Origin: Rhodococcus sp. 14-2470-1b
Lineage (GTDB): Bacteria > Actinomycetota > Actinomycetes > Mycobacteriales > Mycobacteriaceae
Direction of reading: 5' to 3'
Assembly (NCBI RefSeq): GCF_002259415.1
Contig: NZ_NPFY01000012.1
Location: 186,001 to 250,000 of the forward strand
Length of the DNA: 64,000 nt
Position numbers and translations under genes: made by a program. The notes beneath the pieces were generated by a model. It was not told where the DNA came from. It made no database searches and was given only the letters and a program-made list of their open reading frames with translations. Within the stretch, counting starts at the first letter, position 1; every line of letters starts with the position of its first letter. This document shows, piece by piece, positions 53,825 to 61,706 of this stretch.

Positions 53825-54592
53825 CTAGCCCCGTGCGCGCAATCCGTTCAGGAACGGGCATCCAGCGAGTACGCGGAGTGCACGGCTCAGTGCCATGGTG
53901 TCGTCGACGGGTTCGGCGAAACCGAGGCGAACGTCGTTGTCGCCGTAGTCGCTCTCGATGCGCAACCTGATGCCGTATCGATCGATGCCGAGAGGTCGGA
54001 TGCGTCCCTGCCGCAGCGACGGCGGGAGGCGTCGGGCAAGTTGGTTGACGAGATCTGCATGGTCCTCGTCGAGGTGCTGCAGCCAGCTGGTTTCCATCTC
54101 CCAGAACGGATCCGGCTCGGCGGAGAGCAGGTCGTCGACGGCGACCGGCTCGGCGCCGGTGCTGTCCGCGACGACGGCCGAGGTGAGGATCAGCCGCAGT
54201 AACACCGTCGAATGTCCGACGTCGAGCAGTGCGGGGTGTGGGTGCTCGGCGGCGACGGCACCGGCCATGGGTCGCATGAGCGACTCCGGTACGGGCCGCA
54301 GCTCGCCGCGCAGCCACACCAACGAACGAACCGGTTCACGCAACGCCAGTGGTGCGTGATCGGTCAGTTCGAGGACAGCCGGGACCCCTGCACGGGTCGA
54401 CTGCCACGCAATGGCGCCGGTAGCAGAATCGCTGGGCACCGCAAGCACTACTTCACCGTTGGAACGTAGGTGATGGAGCGTGGTGACGACGGGTTCGCTG
54501 CCTTCGATCGCCAATGCCGCACCCTCGGCACGCGCACAGGCGCTGCGGACTCGTTCTGCGGTGGACGGTCCGGTCGTCGTGGCGCCGATCAT
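53825..54592 (-). CDS. DUF2470 domain protein, iron-regulated
   Basis: This 255-residue protein has an N-terminal split-barrel part (ALAIEGSEPVVTTLHHLRSNGEVVLAVPS) and a C-terminal DUF2470 domain (VNQLARRLPPSLRQGRIRPLGIDRYGIRLRI, with His in HLDEDHADL). Related HugZ/PA-type proteins bind or degrade haem. ATG 54592 follows a GGAGGAG site. A close match to the IdeR iron box lies 24 bp upstream of the start, so expression should rise when iron is scarce. A haem-iron role is inferred. Confidence 0.8.
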   Translation of the reverse strand: MIGATTTGPSTAERVRSACARAEGAALAIEGSEPVVTTLHHLRSNGEVVLAVPSDSATGAIAWQSTRAGVPAVLELTDHAPLALREPVRSLVWLRGELRPVPESLMRPMAGAVAAEHPHPALLDVGHSTVLLRLILTSAVVADSTGAEPVAVDDLLSAEPDPFWEMETSWLQHLDEDHADLVNQLARRLPPSLRQGRIRPLGIDRYGIRLRIESDYGDNDVRLGFAEPVDDTMALSRALRVLAGCPFLNGLRARG

Positions 54593-54615
54593 GGGCTCCT
54601 CCGATGCGATTGCTA

Positions 54616-54634
54616 GTAGGTGAGGCAAACCTAA
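54616..54634 (-). promoter_or_regulatory. IdeR/DtxR iron box
   Basis: On the minus strand TTAGGTTTGCCTCACCTAC matches the consensus TTAGGTTAGCCTAACCTAA at 16 of 19 positions. It lies 24 bp before the DUF2470 start and 57 bp before the divergent gene at 54691. Repression by Fe-bound IdeR is the expected action. Confidence 0.75.
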
Positions 54635-54690
54635 GTTAAATCACGGAAGCCGCTATCGCAAGTGCACGTCCGAAATTCCTCCGCGCTAGC

Positions 54691-55413
54691 GTGAGAGCCG
54701 TGTCCATTCCCCTGACCCTGGGCGTACCCCACCGGCCGGAACCGGGAGCCCTCGTCGCCGGCCTCCTCCACCAGCGTTCCCGCAGCTCCGAGCGAGTCGA
54801 GCGGGATGCCGACGAGGTGACGAGCGGTCCGGCAATCGTGTCCGCATCGGTGTTGCGCGACCACCCGGGGGAACCCGCGCTCGGCAGACTCGTCGTCGAC
54901 CTCGACATCGATCCCGACGAACTCCGAGGATCCCGCGCCGTCTACGAAGCCGTCCGGTTCCACCTCGACGTCGACGCCGAGACCATCGACGACGCCACCG
55001 CCCTGCGCGTCCCGTCGCCGCTGGTTCTGTTTCCCGACCTCGGTGACGGACCGACGCTCGACGCGGTCACGCAGATCGTCGAAGCGCACCGCATCCCCGG
55101 TCTGATCGCGTCGGCGTCGCCGCGGCAGGTCGCCGACGTGCTCGCCGTCGTCGCCCACGCCGACGGCGGATTCTTCGCGCGGGCGCGGTCCGGTTCCGAG
55201 GTCATCGCATTGCTGTCCGCCACCGTCGCAGCCCTGCGCGGCGACGACATCGCCACCGCATGGGCGAACCCCGACACGGCCGCGTTGGCGGCATTGCGGC
55301 CCGAGGCCGCGGAGGCGGTGCGGACGGTACTTCTCGGCATCGAGGTCGACGACGCCACCGCCGCGCATCACGATCTCGCGGCAGCGGGCTTGGTTCCGGC
55401 ACCGTCGGCGTAA
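54691..55413 (+). CDS. Conserved hypothetical protein upstream of pheA
   Basis: This 240-residue soluble protein starts at GTG 54691 (or GTG 54700). It alternates short strands and helices (GRLVVDLDIDPDELRGSRAVYEAVRFHLD, LVLFPDLGDGPTLDAVTQIVEAHRIPG). I recognise no named family, though its place before pheA is seen in related actinobacteria. The iron box of the divergent gene lies 57 bp upstream and could also affect it. Confidence 0.6.
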   Translation: MRAVSIPLTLGVPHRPEPGALVAGLLHQRSRSSERVERDADEVTSGPAIVSASVLRDHPGEPALGRLVVDLDIDPDELRGSRAVYEAVRFHLDVDAETIDDATALRVPSPLVLFPDLGDGPTLDAVTQIVEAHRIPGLIASASPRQVADVLAVVAHADGGFFARARSGSEVIALLSATVAALRGDDIATAWANPDTAALAALRPEAAEAVRTVLLGIEVDDATAAHHDLAAAGLVPAPSA

Positions 55414-55424
55414 TCTCGTCTTCC

Positions 55425-56369
55425 GTGCCCACAATCGCGTATTTCGGTCCATCGGGAACATTCACCGAGATGGCACTCGGCCAGTTCGAAGCGCAGGGCG
55501 TCTTCGCGGATCTCGGTTTCGTCGGAGATATCGAACGACGTCCACTCGGTAGTCCGCCGGCGTCGCTCGACGCGGTCCGGGCAGGCGACGTCGACGCAGC
55601 GGTGGTGCCCATCGAGAGTTCCGTCGAGGGTTCGGTCTCACCCACTCTCGACGCTCTCGGCGCGGGCAGCAGGCTGCAGATTCTCGCCGAGACCGAGGTG
55701 GACGTCGCGTTCTCGATTCTCGGCGCGCCCGGTGTCGCGCTGGACGACGTTCGTACGATTCGTGCGTATCCGATTGCCGCGGCGCAGGTTCGGCAATGGA
55801 TCGACGCCACGATCCCGGGTGCGGAGGTGCAATTCGCCTCCTCGAATGCCGCTGCGGCGGAGGACGTTGCGGCCGGGTTGGCCGACGCGGCGGTGTCCAC
55901 GCCGCTGGCCGGCGAGAAAACAGGATTGCCGACGCTTGCCGCGGGTGTCGCCGACGTCGACAACGCGCGCACCAGATTCGTGCTCGTCGCGCCGCCGAGA
56001 TCCGCGCCGCCGCGAACCGGGGCCGATCGCACCGCGCTGGTGCTCATGCCGGACAACGTTCCCGGTGTGCTCAACCGGGCTCTCGCGGAGTTGGGCATCA
56101 GGGACATCGATCTCACGCGCATCGAATCACGGCCGACGCGTGAGCAATTCGGCACCTACTGGTTCTACCTCGACCTCGCCGGTCACATCGACGACGAAGC
56201 CGTCGGTGAGGCACTGCGTGCATTGCACCGCAAGATGAAATTACGCTTCCTCGGATCTTGGCCCGTCGCGACGGGAACAGGGCACCGTCCTCCGTCGTTG
56301 GAGGAGGAGATCGAATGGTTGAGTGCGCTACGTGGGGGTGCGCACCGAGACGAAGAGGAGGATCGATGA
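55425..56369 (+). CDS. pheA: Prephenate dehydratase
   Basis: This 314-residue enzyme converts prephenate to phenylpyruvate in phenylalanine synthesis. It starts at GTG 55425 with YFGPSGTFTEMA, followed by the substrate loop VVPIESSVEGSVSPTLD and a TRFVLV segment at the end of the catalytic domain. A C-terminal ACT domain (NVPGVLNRALAELGIRDIDL, ESRP) gives feedback by phenylalanine. It overlaps the phosphatase gene as ATGA. Confidence 0.93.
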   Translation: MPTIAYFGPSGTFTEMALGQFEAQGVFADLGFVGDIERRPLGSPPASLDAVRAGDVDAAVVPIESSVEGSVSPTLDALGAGSRLQILAETEVDVAFSILGAPGVALDDVRTIRAYPIAAAQVRQWIDATIPGAEVQFASSNAAAAEDVAAGLADAAVSTPLAGEKTGLPTLAAGVADVDNARTRFVLVAPPRSAPPRTGADRTALVLMPDNVPGVLNRALAELGIRDIDLTRIESRPTREQFGTYWFYLDLAGHIDDEAVGEALRALHRKMKLRFLGSWPVATGTGHRPPSLEEEIEWLSALRGGAHRDEEEDR

Positions 56370-57028
56370 CGGGCAAGCTCGTACTCGTCCGTCACGGACA
56401 GACGTTCTCCAACGTGGACAAGCTCCTCGACACGAAGCTGCCGGGGGCACAGCTGACCGATCACGGTCACGAACAAGCCAGGCGCTACGGCGCCTCGATC
56501 GCGTCGACACCTCCGAGCGTTCTCGTGTCGTCCTTCGCGATCCGTGCCGTGCAGACAGCGACGCACATCGGTGACGCCACCGGACTCGAGCCCCAACAGC
56601 GCGAAGGTATTCACGAGGCGCAGGCAGGTGAATGGGAGGACCGCGGCGACGACGCCGCGCACAAGGGCTTCACCGAGATCTACGGACGTTGGCACGCAGG
56701 CGATCTCGACGCCACGGTCCCCGGCGGGGACAGTGGGCGCAGTATCCTCGACCGATACGTGCCGGTTCTCGACGAGCTGCGCGAGCAGTACCTGACGTCC
56801 CCGGATTCAGCCGATGTCGTCGTGGTCAGCCACGGCGCCGTGATCAGATTGGTCGCCGCCGTCCTCGCCGATGTCGACGGCACATTCGCTGCGGACAACC
56901 ATCTGGACAATACCGAGACGATCGAGCTGGTGCCGTCGGGCACGGGCTGGACCTGCGAGCGCTGGGGCACGTTCCTGCCGCCGTTCGAAGGCAAGGGAAG
57001 CACTACGGCGGACAACCCGATCTCCTAG
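56366..57028 (+). CDS. Histidine phosphatase (phosphoglycerate mutase-like)
   Basis: This 220-residue protein has LVRHGQTFSN (Arg9-His10-Gly11), GIHEAQAGEWEDRG and VVSHGAVIRLV, the complete histidine phosphatase site. It is co-translated with pheA, as in other actinobacteria where such phosphatases sit beside serS and pheA. The substrate could be a phosphosugar or glycerate; true mutase activity is not implied. Confidence 0.9.
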   Translation: MTGKLVLVRHGQTFSNVDKLLDTKLPGAQLTDHGHEQARRYGASIASTPPSVLVSSFAIRAVQTATHIGDATGLEPQQREGIHEAQAGEWEDRGDDAAHKGFTEIYGRWHAGDLDATVPGGDSGRSILDRYVPVLDELREQYLTSPDSADVVVVSHGAVIRLVAAVLADVDGTFAADNHLDNTETIELVPSGTGWTCERWGTFLPPFEGKGSTTADNPIS

Positions 57029-57030
57029 AA

Positions 57031-57094
57031 CCCTGCCGATCGGAGCGTACTGGCGATCAGAGCGCCCTGGCGATCAGAGTGCCCTGCCGATCAG
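57031..57094. repeat. 17-nt tandem repeat overlapping the espG gene end
   Basis: Three full units and one partial unit of CCCTGGCGATCAGAGTG (variable at a few positions) start at 57031, 57048, 57065 and 57082. The array reaches into the last codons of the EspG-like gene, transcribed from the other side. Confidence 0.8.
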
Positions 57095-57886
57095 TTCGGA
57101 CAGGGCCGCCGTGATGCGGGTGTCGGTGCCGGGAGACAGGGTGGTCCAGTGGCTCCCGTCGGCAGCGCGGCTCGACGTCGCGGCAATCCGTCCCCGGGGG
57201 GTGTCGAAAAAGGCGACGGGGTGAGCGCCTGCCGATCTGTTCCCGGATTCGACGGTGACCGAGGTGATCTCGGCCTGCGCCGAACACATACTGATCGCCG
57301 ACGCCACCTCTCGGGCCACATCGCTGTCGATTCCGAGGTGTGCCAGGCGGGACGCGGTAGCTCCGGAGTCGGTAGGCGCAGCGTCGAGCGCCTCCGCGAG
57401 TCCATCCGTCGGAGCCGACACGCCACGGAACTCCAGCGCCCGGCCACTACCGAGCTCGGTGAACAGTTCGACGGCCGGGTCGGCAGCTGCAATGCGCAGC
57501 CGTAGACGGCCTTCCGCCTTGGTTGCGATCACGGTGCCGGTGCTGTTGCCTGCCAGGCAGATTCGTAGAATCGGACTGTCCTCCGTGTACGGCGTGGGAA
57601 CTCGACGTGCCGATACGTACCATCGTGGCTGCTCGAGAATCCGGAGCCACGCCTCCAGGTCCGGGTGGATGAAGCCGTCGACGATCAGATTGTCCTGGAC
57701 CAGGCCTGCATGGCCGCGTGCAAGCGATTCGTGTTTCTTCTCGAACGAGTCGTAGCGAGGGAACACGTCGAGAACGACAGGCAGCTCGACGATGCTCAAA
57801 CTGTCGACGAGGAAATCCGTTCTGTCCGCGTCCAACTCGGCGAACGGGAGAGTATGGCCGAGCGGTTGGGTTCCCAAGTCGATCAA
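57074..57886 (-). CDS. EspG-family ESX secretion-associated chaperone
   Basis: This 270-residue protein has the EspG layout: an early strand set (VELPVVLDVFPRYDSFEKKHES), RRVPTPYTEDSPILRICLAGNSTG in the middle, and a C-terminal STLSPGTDTRITAAL-like end (WTTLSPGTDTRITAAL). EspG binds PE-PPE pairs in the cytoplasm and keeps them soluble for type VII export. The TTG start at 57886 overlaps the PPE stop by 4 bases. Confidence 0.8.
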   Translation of the reverse strand: MIDLGTQPLGHTLPFAELDADRTDFLVDSLSIVELPVVLDVFPRYDSFEKKHESLARGHAGLVQDNLIVDGFIHPDLEAWLRILEQPRWYVSARRVPTPYTEDSPILRICLAGNSTGTVIATKAEGRLRLRIAAADPAVELFTELGSGRALEFRGVSAPTDGLAEALDAAPTDSGATASRLAHLGIDSDVAREVASAISMCSAQAEITSVTVESGNRSAGAHPVAFFDTPRGRIAATSSRAADGSHWTTLSPGTDTRITAALSELIGRAL

Positions 57887-59136
57887 CGATCGTTCCAGGA
57901 CGGATCGGCCCCGATCACCGAGGGAGCAACCGTGCGCCCGTCGGAGAAATGCTCGAACTGACGTAGGTAACCGGGTGTGTCGTGTTCGTCGTCTTCGTTG
58001 TTACCGCTGTGGCCTGCACCGACGGGTCCTGCGCCGTGGGCTCCGCGTGCCGCCGCGGCGCCGTCCGGTGCGGCAGAGCCGAACATGGACCCGGTTCCGA
58101 CTGCGCGTTCGCTGCCCACCCCGGGGCCCGAACTCGGTGACCCTGCGACCGGACTGCCGAGTGAACCTGCAGCCGAACCGAATCCGCCGCCCGAGCGCAG
58201 CCCACCGGCGCCCGGCACGCCGACGTTCGACGCGGACACCGCACGGGTGGACGTCGTCCCCGCCGTCGGGGACTCTGTTCTGAACGATGCAGGGGACGAC
58301 GCCTGCCCGGTGGAACTGGAGTTGGAGCTCATCAGCGACGACACCGCGGCGCTGCCGATGTTGGTTGCCGCCGACGCCACGGTGGTGACCGACGACCCGG
58401 CCACCGAACCTGCCGTGCTCGCAATCTGGCCCGCGGCACTCGCCAACGCGGGATTCTGCAGCGCGGACCCGACGGCGGCGAGAGCTGCCTGAGCCGGGGA
58501 TGTGTTGGCGCTGAAGCCGAATATGCCTGTCTCCGAATGAGATCGCGCAGAGTCGATGGGGCGTCCGGCGCTGTCGACGGCTCCGCTCACGGCAGAGTCG
58601 TTGACGATCTTCGGCGGATGATCGAACGATACCTGCAGTGCAAGGGGTGTCGTCGCGGCCTCGTAGCCCTCCATGACCAGGCCCGCCCGGACGTCGAGGG
58701 CTCGCTCGGCGACTTCGAGCGCCTGGGCGCTCCCGTTGAGCGCACCACCGGCACCGTAGGCGGCGATCTTGGCACTCTGCACGGCGCCGATCTCGACGGG
58801 ATTGGGCATGGTCAGCGCAGCCGTCGAGTACGCCGCGGCTTCGCCGGCAGCCATTCCGGATATCTGAGTGGCCTTCGCCGTGACGCCTTGCGTCCAAGCG
58901 AGGAAACCACCGAGTCGCTCCTGAGCGGCATTGGCGGCCTCACCCTCCCACCCGGCGGCGAGTACGGCCATCACGCGAGTGAGGGTGATCGAGGTGTCCG
59001 CGTACGCAGCAGCGACGGCCTGCCAGGCTCCGCCGGCAGTGGCCAACGGCGCAGCGCCCGCACCTGCCAACAGCGACGTCGAGTTGACCATCGCCAAGCG
59101 TGGCATCCACACCACACCGGTGACTCCGAGTGTCAT
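57883..59136 (-). CDS. PPE family protein
   Basis: This 417-residue protein starts at ATG 59136 after GGGAG. The first 180 residues form the helical PPE-type domain, with GWEGEAANAAQERLGGFLAW (WxG turn) and TMPNPVEIGA. The rest is Ser/Ala/Gly-rich and probably disordered, ending in an acidic segment and a short conserved-looking tail. A PE protein partner is encoded just upstream and EspG just downstream, so all three form an ESX substrate unit. Confidence 0.82.
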   Translation of the reverse strand: MTLGVTGVVWMPRLAMVNSTSLLAGAGAAPLATAGGAWQAVAAAYADTSITLTRVMAVLAAGWEGEAANAAQERLGGFLAWTQGVTAKATQISGMAAGEAAAYSTAALTMPNPVEIGAVQSAKIAAYGAGGALNGSAQALEVAERALDVRAGLVMEGYEAATTPLALQVSFDHPPKIVNDSAVSGAVDSAGRPIDSARSHSETGIFGFSANTSPAQAALAAVGSALQNPALASAAGQIASTAGSVAGSSVTTVASAATNIGSAAVSSLMSSNSSSTGQASSPASFRTESPTAGTTSTRAVSASNVGVPGAGGLRSGGGFGSAAGSLGSPVAGSPSSGPGVGSERAVGTGSMFGSAAPDGAAAARGAHGAGPVGAGHSGNNEDDEHDTPGYLRQFEHFSDGRTVAPSVIGADPSWNDR

Positions 59137-59194
59137 CGTTTTGCTCCCAAGGATGAGTGGGCGTGAAAGAAGGTTCTTCGGCGCGCGGAGGTTG

Positions 59195-59497
59195 TCAGCT
59201 GCCCAGCGCTTTTCCGTGCTCGAAATCCACGTTGCGGTAGGCCGCGGCCTGCGCACGGAGGGCGGCTGCCGTCTCGATCAGTTCCTCCACCGCCTGGGCC
59301 GCGGCCGGGGAGAACGTGCCCGCCGAATTCCTGAAGAACCGGTTGGCGAGCAGAGAAACTTCCTCGCTACCGGAGGGGATCGGTTGAATGGGCAGTGACA
59401 CCGCGGTGAGGTTCGCCTGCAACCGCGCGGCCGCGGCATCGAGATCCGCTGCAGCAGCGTCGAGGGCCACAGGATCGACCCGCACGGTACCTGGCAT
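59195..59497 (-). CDS. PE family protein
   Basis: This 100-residue helical hairpin protein (VRVDPVALDAAAADLDAAAARL, then FSPAAAQAVEELIETAAALRAQ) matches a PE domain; it ends with YRNVDFEHG, where the YxxxD/E export signal is visible (Tyr followed three residues later by Asp). ATG 59497 follows GAGGAG. It would pair with the PPE protein for type VII export. Confidence 0.8.
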   Translation of the reverse strand: MPGTVRVDPVALDAAAADLDAAAARLQANLTAVSLPIQPIPSGSEEVSLLANRFFRNSAGTFSPAAAQAVEELIETAAALRAQAAAYRNVDFEHGKALGS

Positions 59498-59617
59498 GCT
59501 CACTCCTCGTTCACGTTGTTTTCGCGATGCGGGGCGGCCCTCGCTGCCGAGAATTCGCCCTTCGTATGGATTGGACGAGACCGGAACCCGATCGGTTCCA
59601 GCAGAACGAGAAAAAGC

Positions 59618-60178
59618 TCAGCTAATTTTTTCCGCGACCGAGCGGAGCGTCCATCGACCCGCCCGACACTGCACTGTCGTCGAGGTCAGCGGCGGAATGT
59701 CGACGCGCCAGAACGACAGCCTCGGTGCGTCGAGAGTTCTCACGACCGCCGCTCTGATCACCGCGGGATGGGTCACCGCACAGACTCTCGCCGGATCGGA
59801 GGCGACACGATCCATCCAACCGGTGACCCGAGAGAAGAGATCGTCGACGGATTCACCGCCGGGCGGCGCGAACGAAGTGTCCGTCAGCCACGCCAGAACG
59901 TCGGGCTCGGGGAGTTCATCCATCGTCGAGCCACGCCAGTCGCCGTAGTCGATGTCCGCGATCGCCTGCGTGGTCGAGCCCGTCAATCCGAGCCCCTCCG
60001 CAGTCTGCCGGGCGCGCAGTTCAGGAGCGATCAGGACGGCGTCGGCGATGCCTGGATACCGAACGGCGACAGGGGAAATGACCGGTTCGTCCGATTCGAA
60101 GCGCGCCCCACGCTGCGCTGCGGTGACGGCATGGCTGACCAGCGTCAGTCGCAGCACCGAATTGCCCACGCTCGTCAC
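59618..60178 (-). CDS. Histidine phosphatase-like protein, altered motif
   Basis: This 186-residue protein has the histidine phosphatase fold with LVSHAVTAAQRG at the position of the RHG motif (His kept, Arg and Gly replaced), LRARQTAEGLGL, DYGDWRG and VTHPAVIRAA. Loss of the RHG Arg suggests weak or changed activity. It starts at GTG 60178, with the cobalamin riboswitch just beyond. Confidence 0.75.
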   Translation of the reverse strand: MTSVGNSVLRLTLVSHAVTAAQRGARFESDEPVISPVAVRYPGIADAVLIAPELRARQTAEGLGLTGSTTQAIADIDYGDWRGSTMDELPEPDVLAWLTDTSFAPPGGESVDDLFSRVTGWMDRVASDPARVCAVTHPAVIRAAVVRTLDAPRLSFWRVDIPPLTSTTVQCRAGRWTLRSVAEKIS

Positions 60179-60190
60179 TGTAGTTTCGAT

Positions 60191-60345
60191 TGACAGCTGT
60201 GGGAGATCGGTGCCACAGTTCGCGGGTAAGTGCGACGTGTGCAGGTAATCCGATGAAAATCCGGAGCGGTTGCGCCACTGTGAGCAGGCCCCGGCCTGTC
60301 AGCCAGAAAACTCACACGTCGTGGACGTTTCTACGGGACGCACAA
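60191..60345 (+). ncRNA. Cobalamin riboswitch
   Basis: The conserved core reads GGTAATCCGATGAAAATCC, GGAGCGGTTGCGCCACTGT and GCCAGAAAACTCAC. CGACGTGTG (60233-60241) and CACACGTCG (60313-60321) form the enclosing stem. The core agrees with the known B12-binding class. It lies in the leader of cbtB-cbtA. Adenosyl- or methylcobalamin binding should reduce expression of these cobalt uptake genes. Exact ends are approximate. Confidence 0.88.
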
Positions 60346-60367
60346 TCCCAGGAGGCAACACCGAATC

Positions 60368-60562
60368 ATGGCTACAGTCGTCCATCCCAGCAGATCCGCG
60401 GAGTCCGCAGCCCTCGCCCTCGTGGTGGGAGCGGTCATCCTTCTCGCATTCCTCGTGCTCTACCTGGTCGGCTTCGACCAGGGCGCCATCTCGCGAAGCG
60501 GGATGTACATGCACGAGTTGATGCACGACGGACGCCACCTGCTGGGGCTCCCGTGCCACTGA
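60368..60562 (+). CDS. cbtB: CbtB cobalt transporter subunit
   Basis: This 64-residue protein has one transmembrane helix (LALVVGAVILLAFLVLYLVG) and a C-terminal His-rich segment with MHELMHDGRHLLGLPCH, the CbtB signature. With CbtA it is thought to carry cobalt into the cell for B12 synthesis. ATG 60368 follows an AGGAGG site. It overlaps cbtA by 10 bases. Confidence 0.9.
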   Translation: MATVVHPSRSAESAALALVVGAVILLAFLVLYLVGFDQGAISRSGMYMHELMHDGRHLLGLPCH

Positions 60563-61332
60563 CCACACTCGGAGGCACGTTCCTCCAGCTTCTCGTGCGC
60601 GGTCTGCTGGCCGGCCTGATCGCCGGATTACTCGCTGGTGCGGTGGCCTTCACCATCGGTGAGCCACACATCGACTCGGCCATCGCCATCGAAGAAGCCG
60701 CAGGCGCGGGCGAGCATTCGCACGGTGAAGAGGCTGCGGCCGGACACTCGCACGACGAGGAGGAAGCGCTCGTCAGCCGCGACGGACAACGCGCCGGACT
60801 GTTCCTCGCGACAGGGCTGGCCGGTCTCGCTCTGGGAGCGATCTTCGCCGCGGTACTGCACTACGCCCGACGATTCACCGCACTGCCCGGATCGATCCTC
60901 GCGCTCGCGACGGCGTTCCTCGGGTGGGTGGCTATCGAAGCGGTCCCGTTCTTCAAGTACCCCGCGAACCCACCCGCCGTCGGAGACCCGGACACGATCA
61001 CCCAACGAACCTGGCTGTGGCTGGCAGCAGTGGTTCTGGGACTCGCCGCTGTCGGCATCGGTGTCTACGTTGCCAGGCTCGTGTCGACGCAGACCTCCGT
61101 CGCCATCCGCATCGGGGCCCCGGCCCTGACCTTCCTCGTCGTTGCGGCACTCGGGTACGTCCTGCTACCCGGAATCAACGAGGTCGGCGACGACTTCCCC
61201 GCCACACTGCTCTGGGAATTCCGATTGTCGTCCCTGGCGACCCAGGCAACACTGTGGCTCGGCCTCGGCCTGGTCTTCGCCTTCCTCACCGACCGCGCCT
61301 CGTCTCCTACGCGGGAATCCGTCTCGGCCTAG
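60553..61332 (+). CDS. cbtA: CbtA cobalt transporter subunit
   Basis: The protein (259 residues from GTG 60553) has five or six transmembrane helices and a His-rich loop (GEHSHGEEAAAGHSHDEEE, about residues 57-75) that could bind cobalt. The last part LLPGINEVGDDFPATLLWEFR is typical of CbtA. It is co-translated with cbtB and controlled by the B12 riboswitch. Confidence 0.88.
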   Translation: MPLTTLGGTFLQLLVRGLLAGLIAGLLAGAVAFTIGEPHIDSAIAIEEAAGAGEHSHGEEAAAGHSHDEEEALVSRDGQRAGLFLATGLAGLALGAIFAAVLHYARRFTALPGSILALATAFLGWVAIEAVPFFKYPANPPAVGDPDTITQRTWLWLAAVVLGLAAVGIGVYVARLVSTQTSVAIRIGAPALTFLVVAALGYVLLPGINEVGDDFPATLLWEFRLSSLATQATLWLGLGLVFAFLTDRASSPTRESVSA

Positions 61333-61360
61333 CGCCTCCCGCCCGCAGCCGGGCCGGGGG

Positions 61361-61693
61361 TCAGCCGAAGCCGAGTTCGTGGAGGCGTTCGTCGTCGATG
61401 CCGAAGTGGTGGCCGACTTCGTGGGCGACGGTGATGGCGATTTCGCGTTTGGCGGTGTCGGCGTCGTCGACCATGTCGAGGATGGGTAGCCGGTAGATCG
61501 TGATGACGTCCGGTAGGTGCCCGCTGTATTCGTAGCGCTCGGTGAGGGCGACGCCTTCGTACAGGCCCAGGATGTCTTCCGTCGGGTGTTCTTCTTCGAC
61601 GAGGATGACGACGTTGTCCATGCGGTCGGTGATGTCGGGCGGGAGAGTGTCGAGGGCGTCGGCGACGGCTTCTTCGAACTCGGCGCGGGTCAT
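61361..61693 (-). CDS. Zinc metallopeptidase family protein (minigluzincin-like)
   Basis: This 110-residue protein has the zinc motif HEVGHHFGIDD near its C-terminus and a start MTRAEFEEAVADALDTLPPD typical of the small DUF1025/possible zinc metallopeptidase family. These proteins are one-domain, with no signal peptide. The substrate is unknown. The septum-formation-family gene lies 13 bp upstream on the same strand, so the two are probably co-transcribed. Confidence 0.85.
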   Translation of the reverse strand: MTRAEFEEAVADALDTLPPDITDRMDNVVILVEEEHPTEDILGLYEGVALTERYEYSGHLPDVITIYRLPILDMVDDADTAKREIAITVAHEVGHHFGIDDERLHELGFG

Positions 61694-61706
61694 GTCGGTG
61701 GGAATG

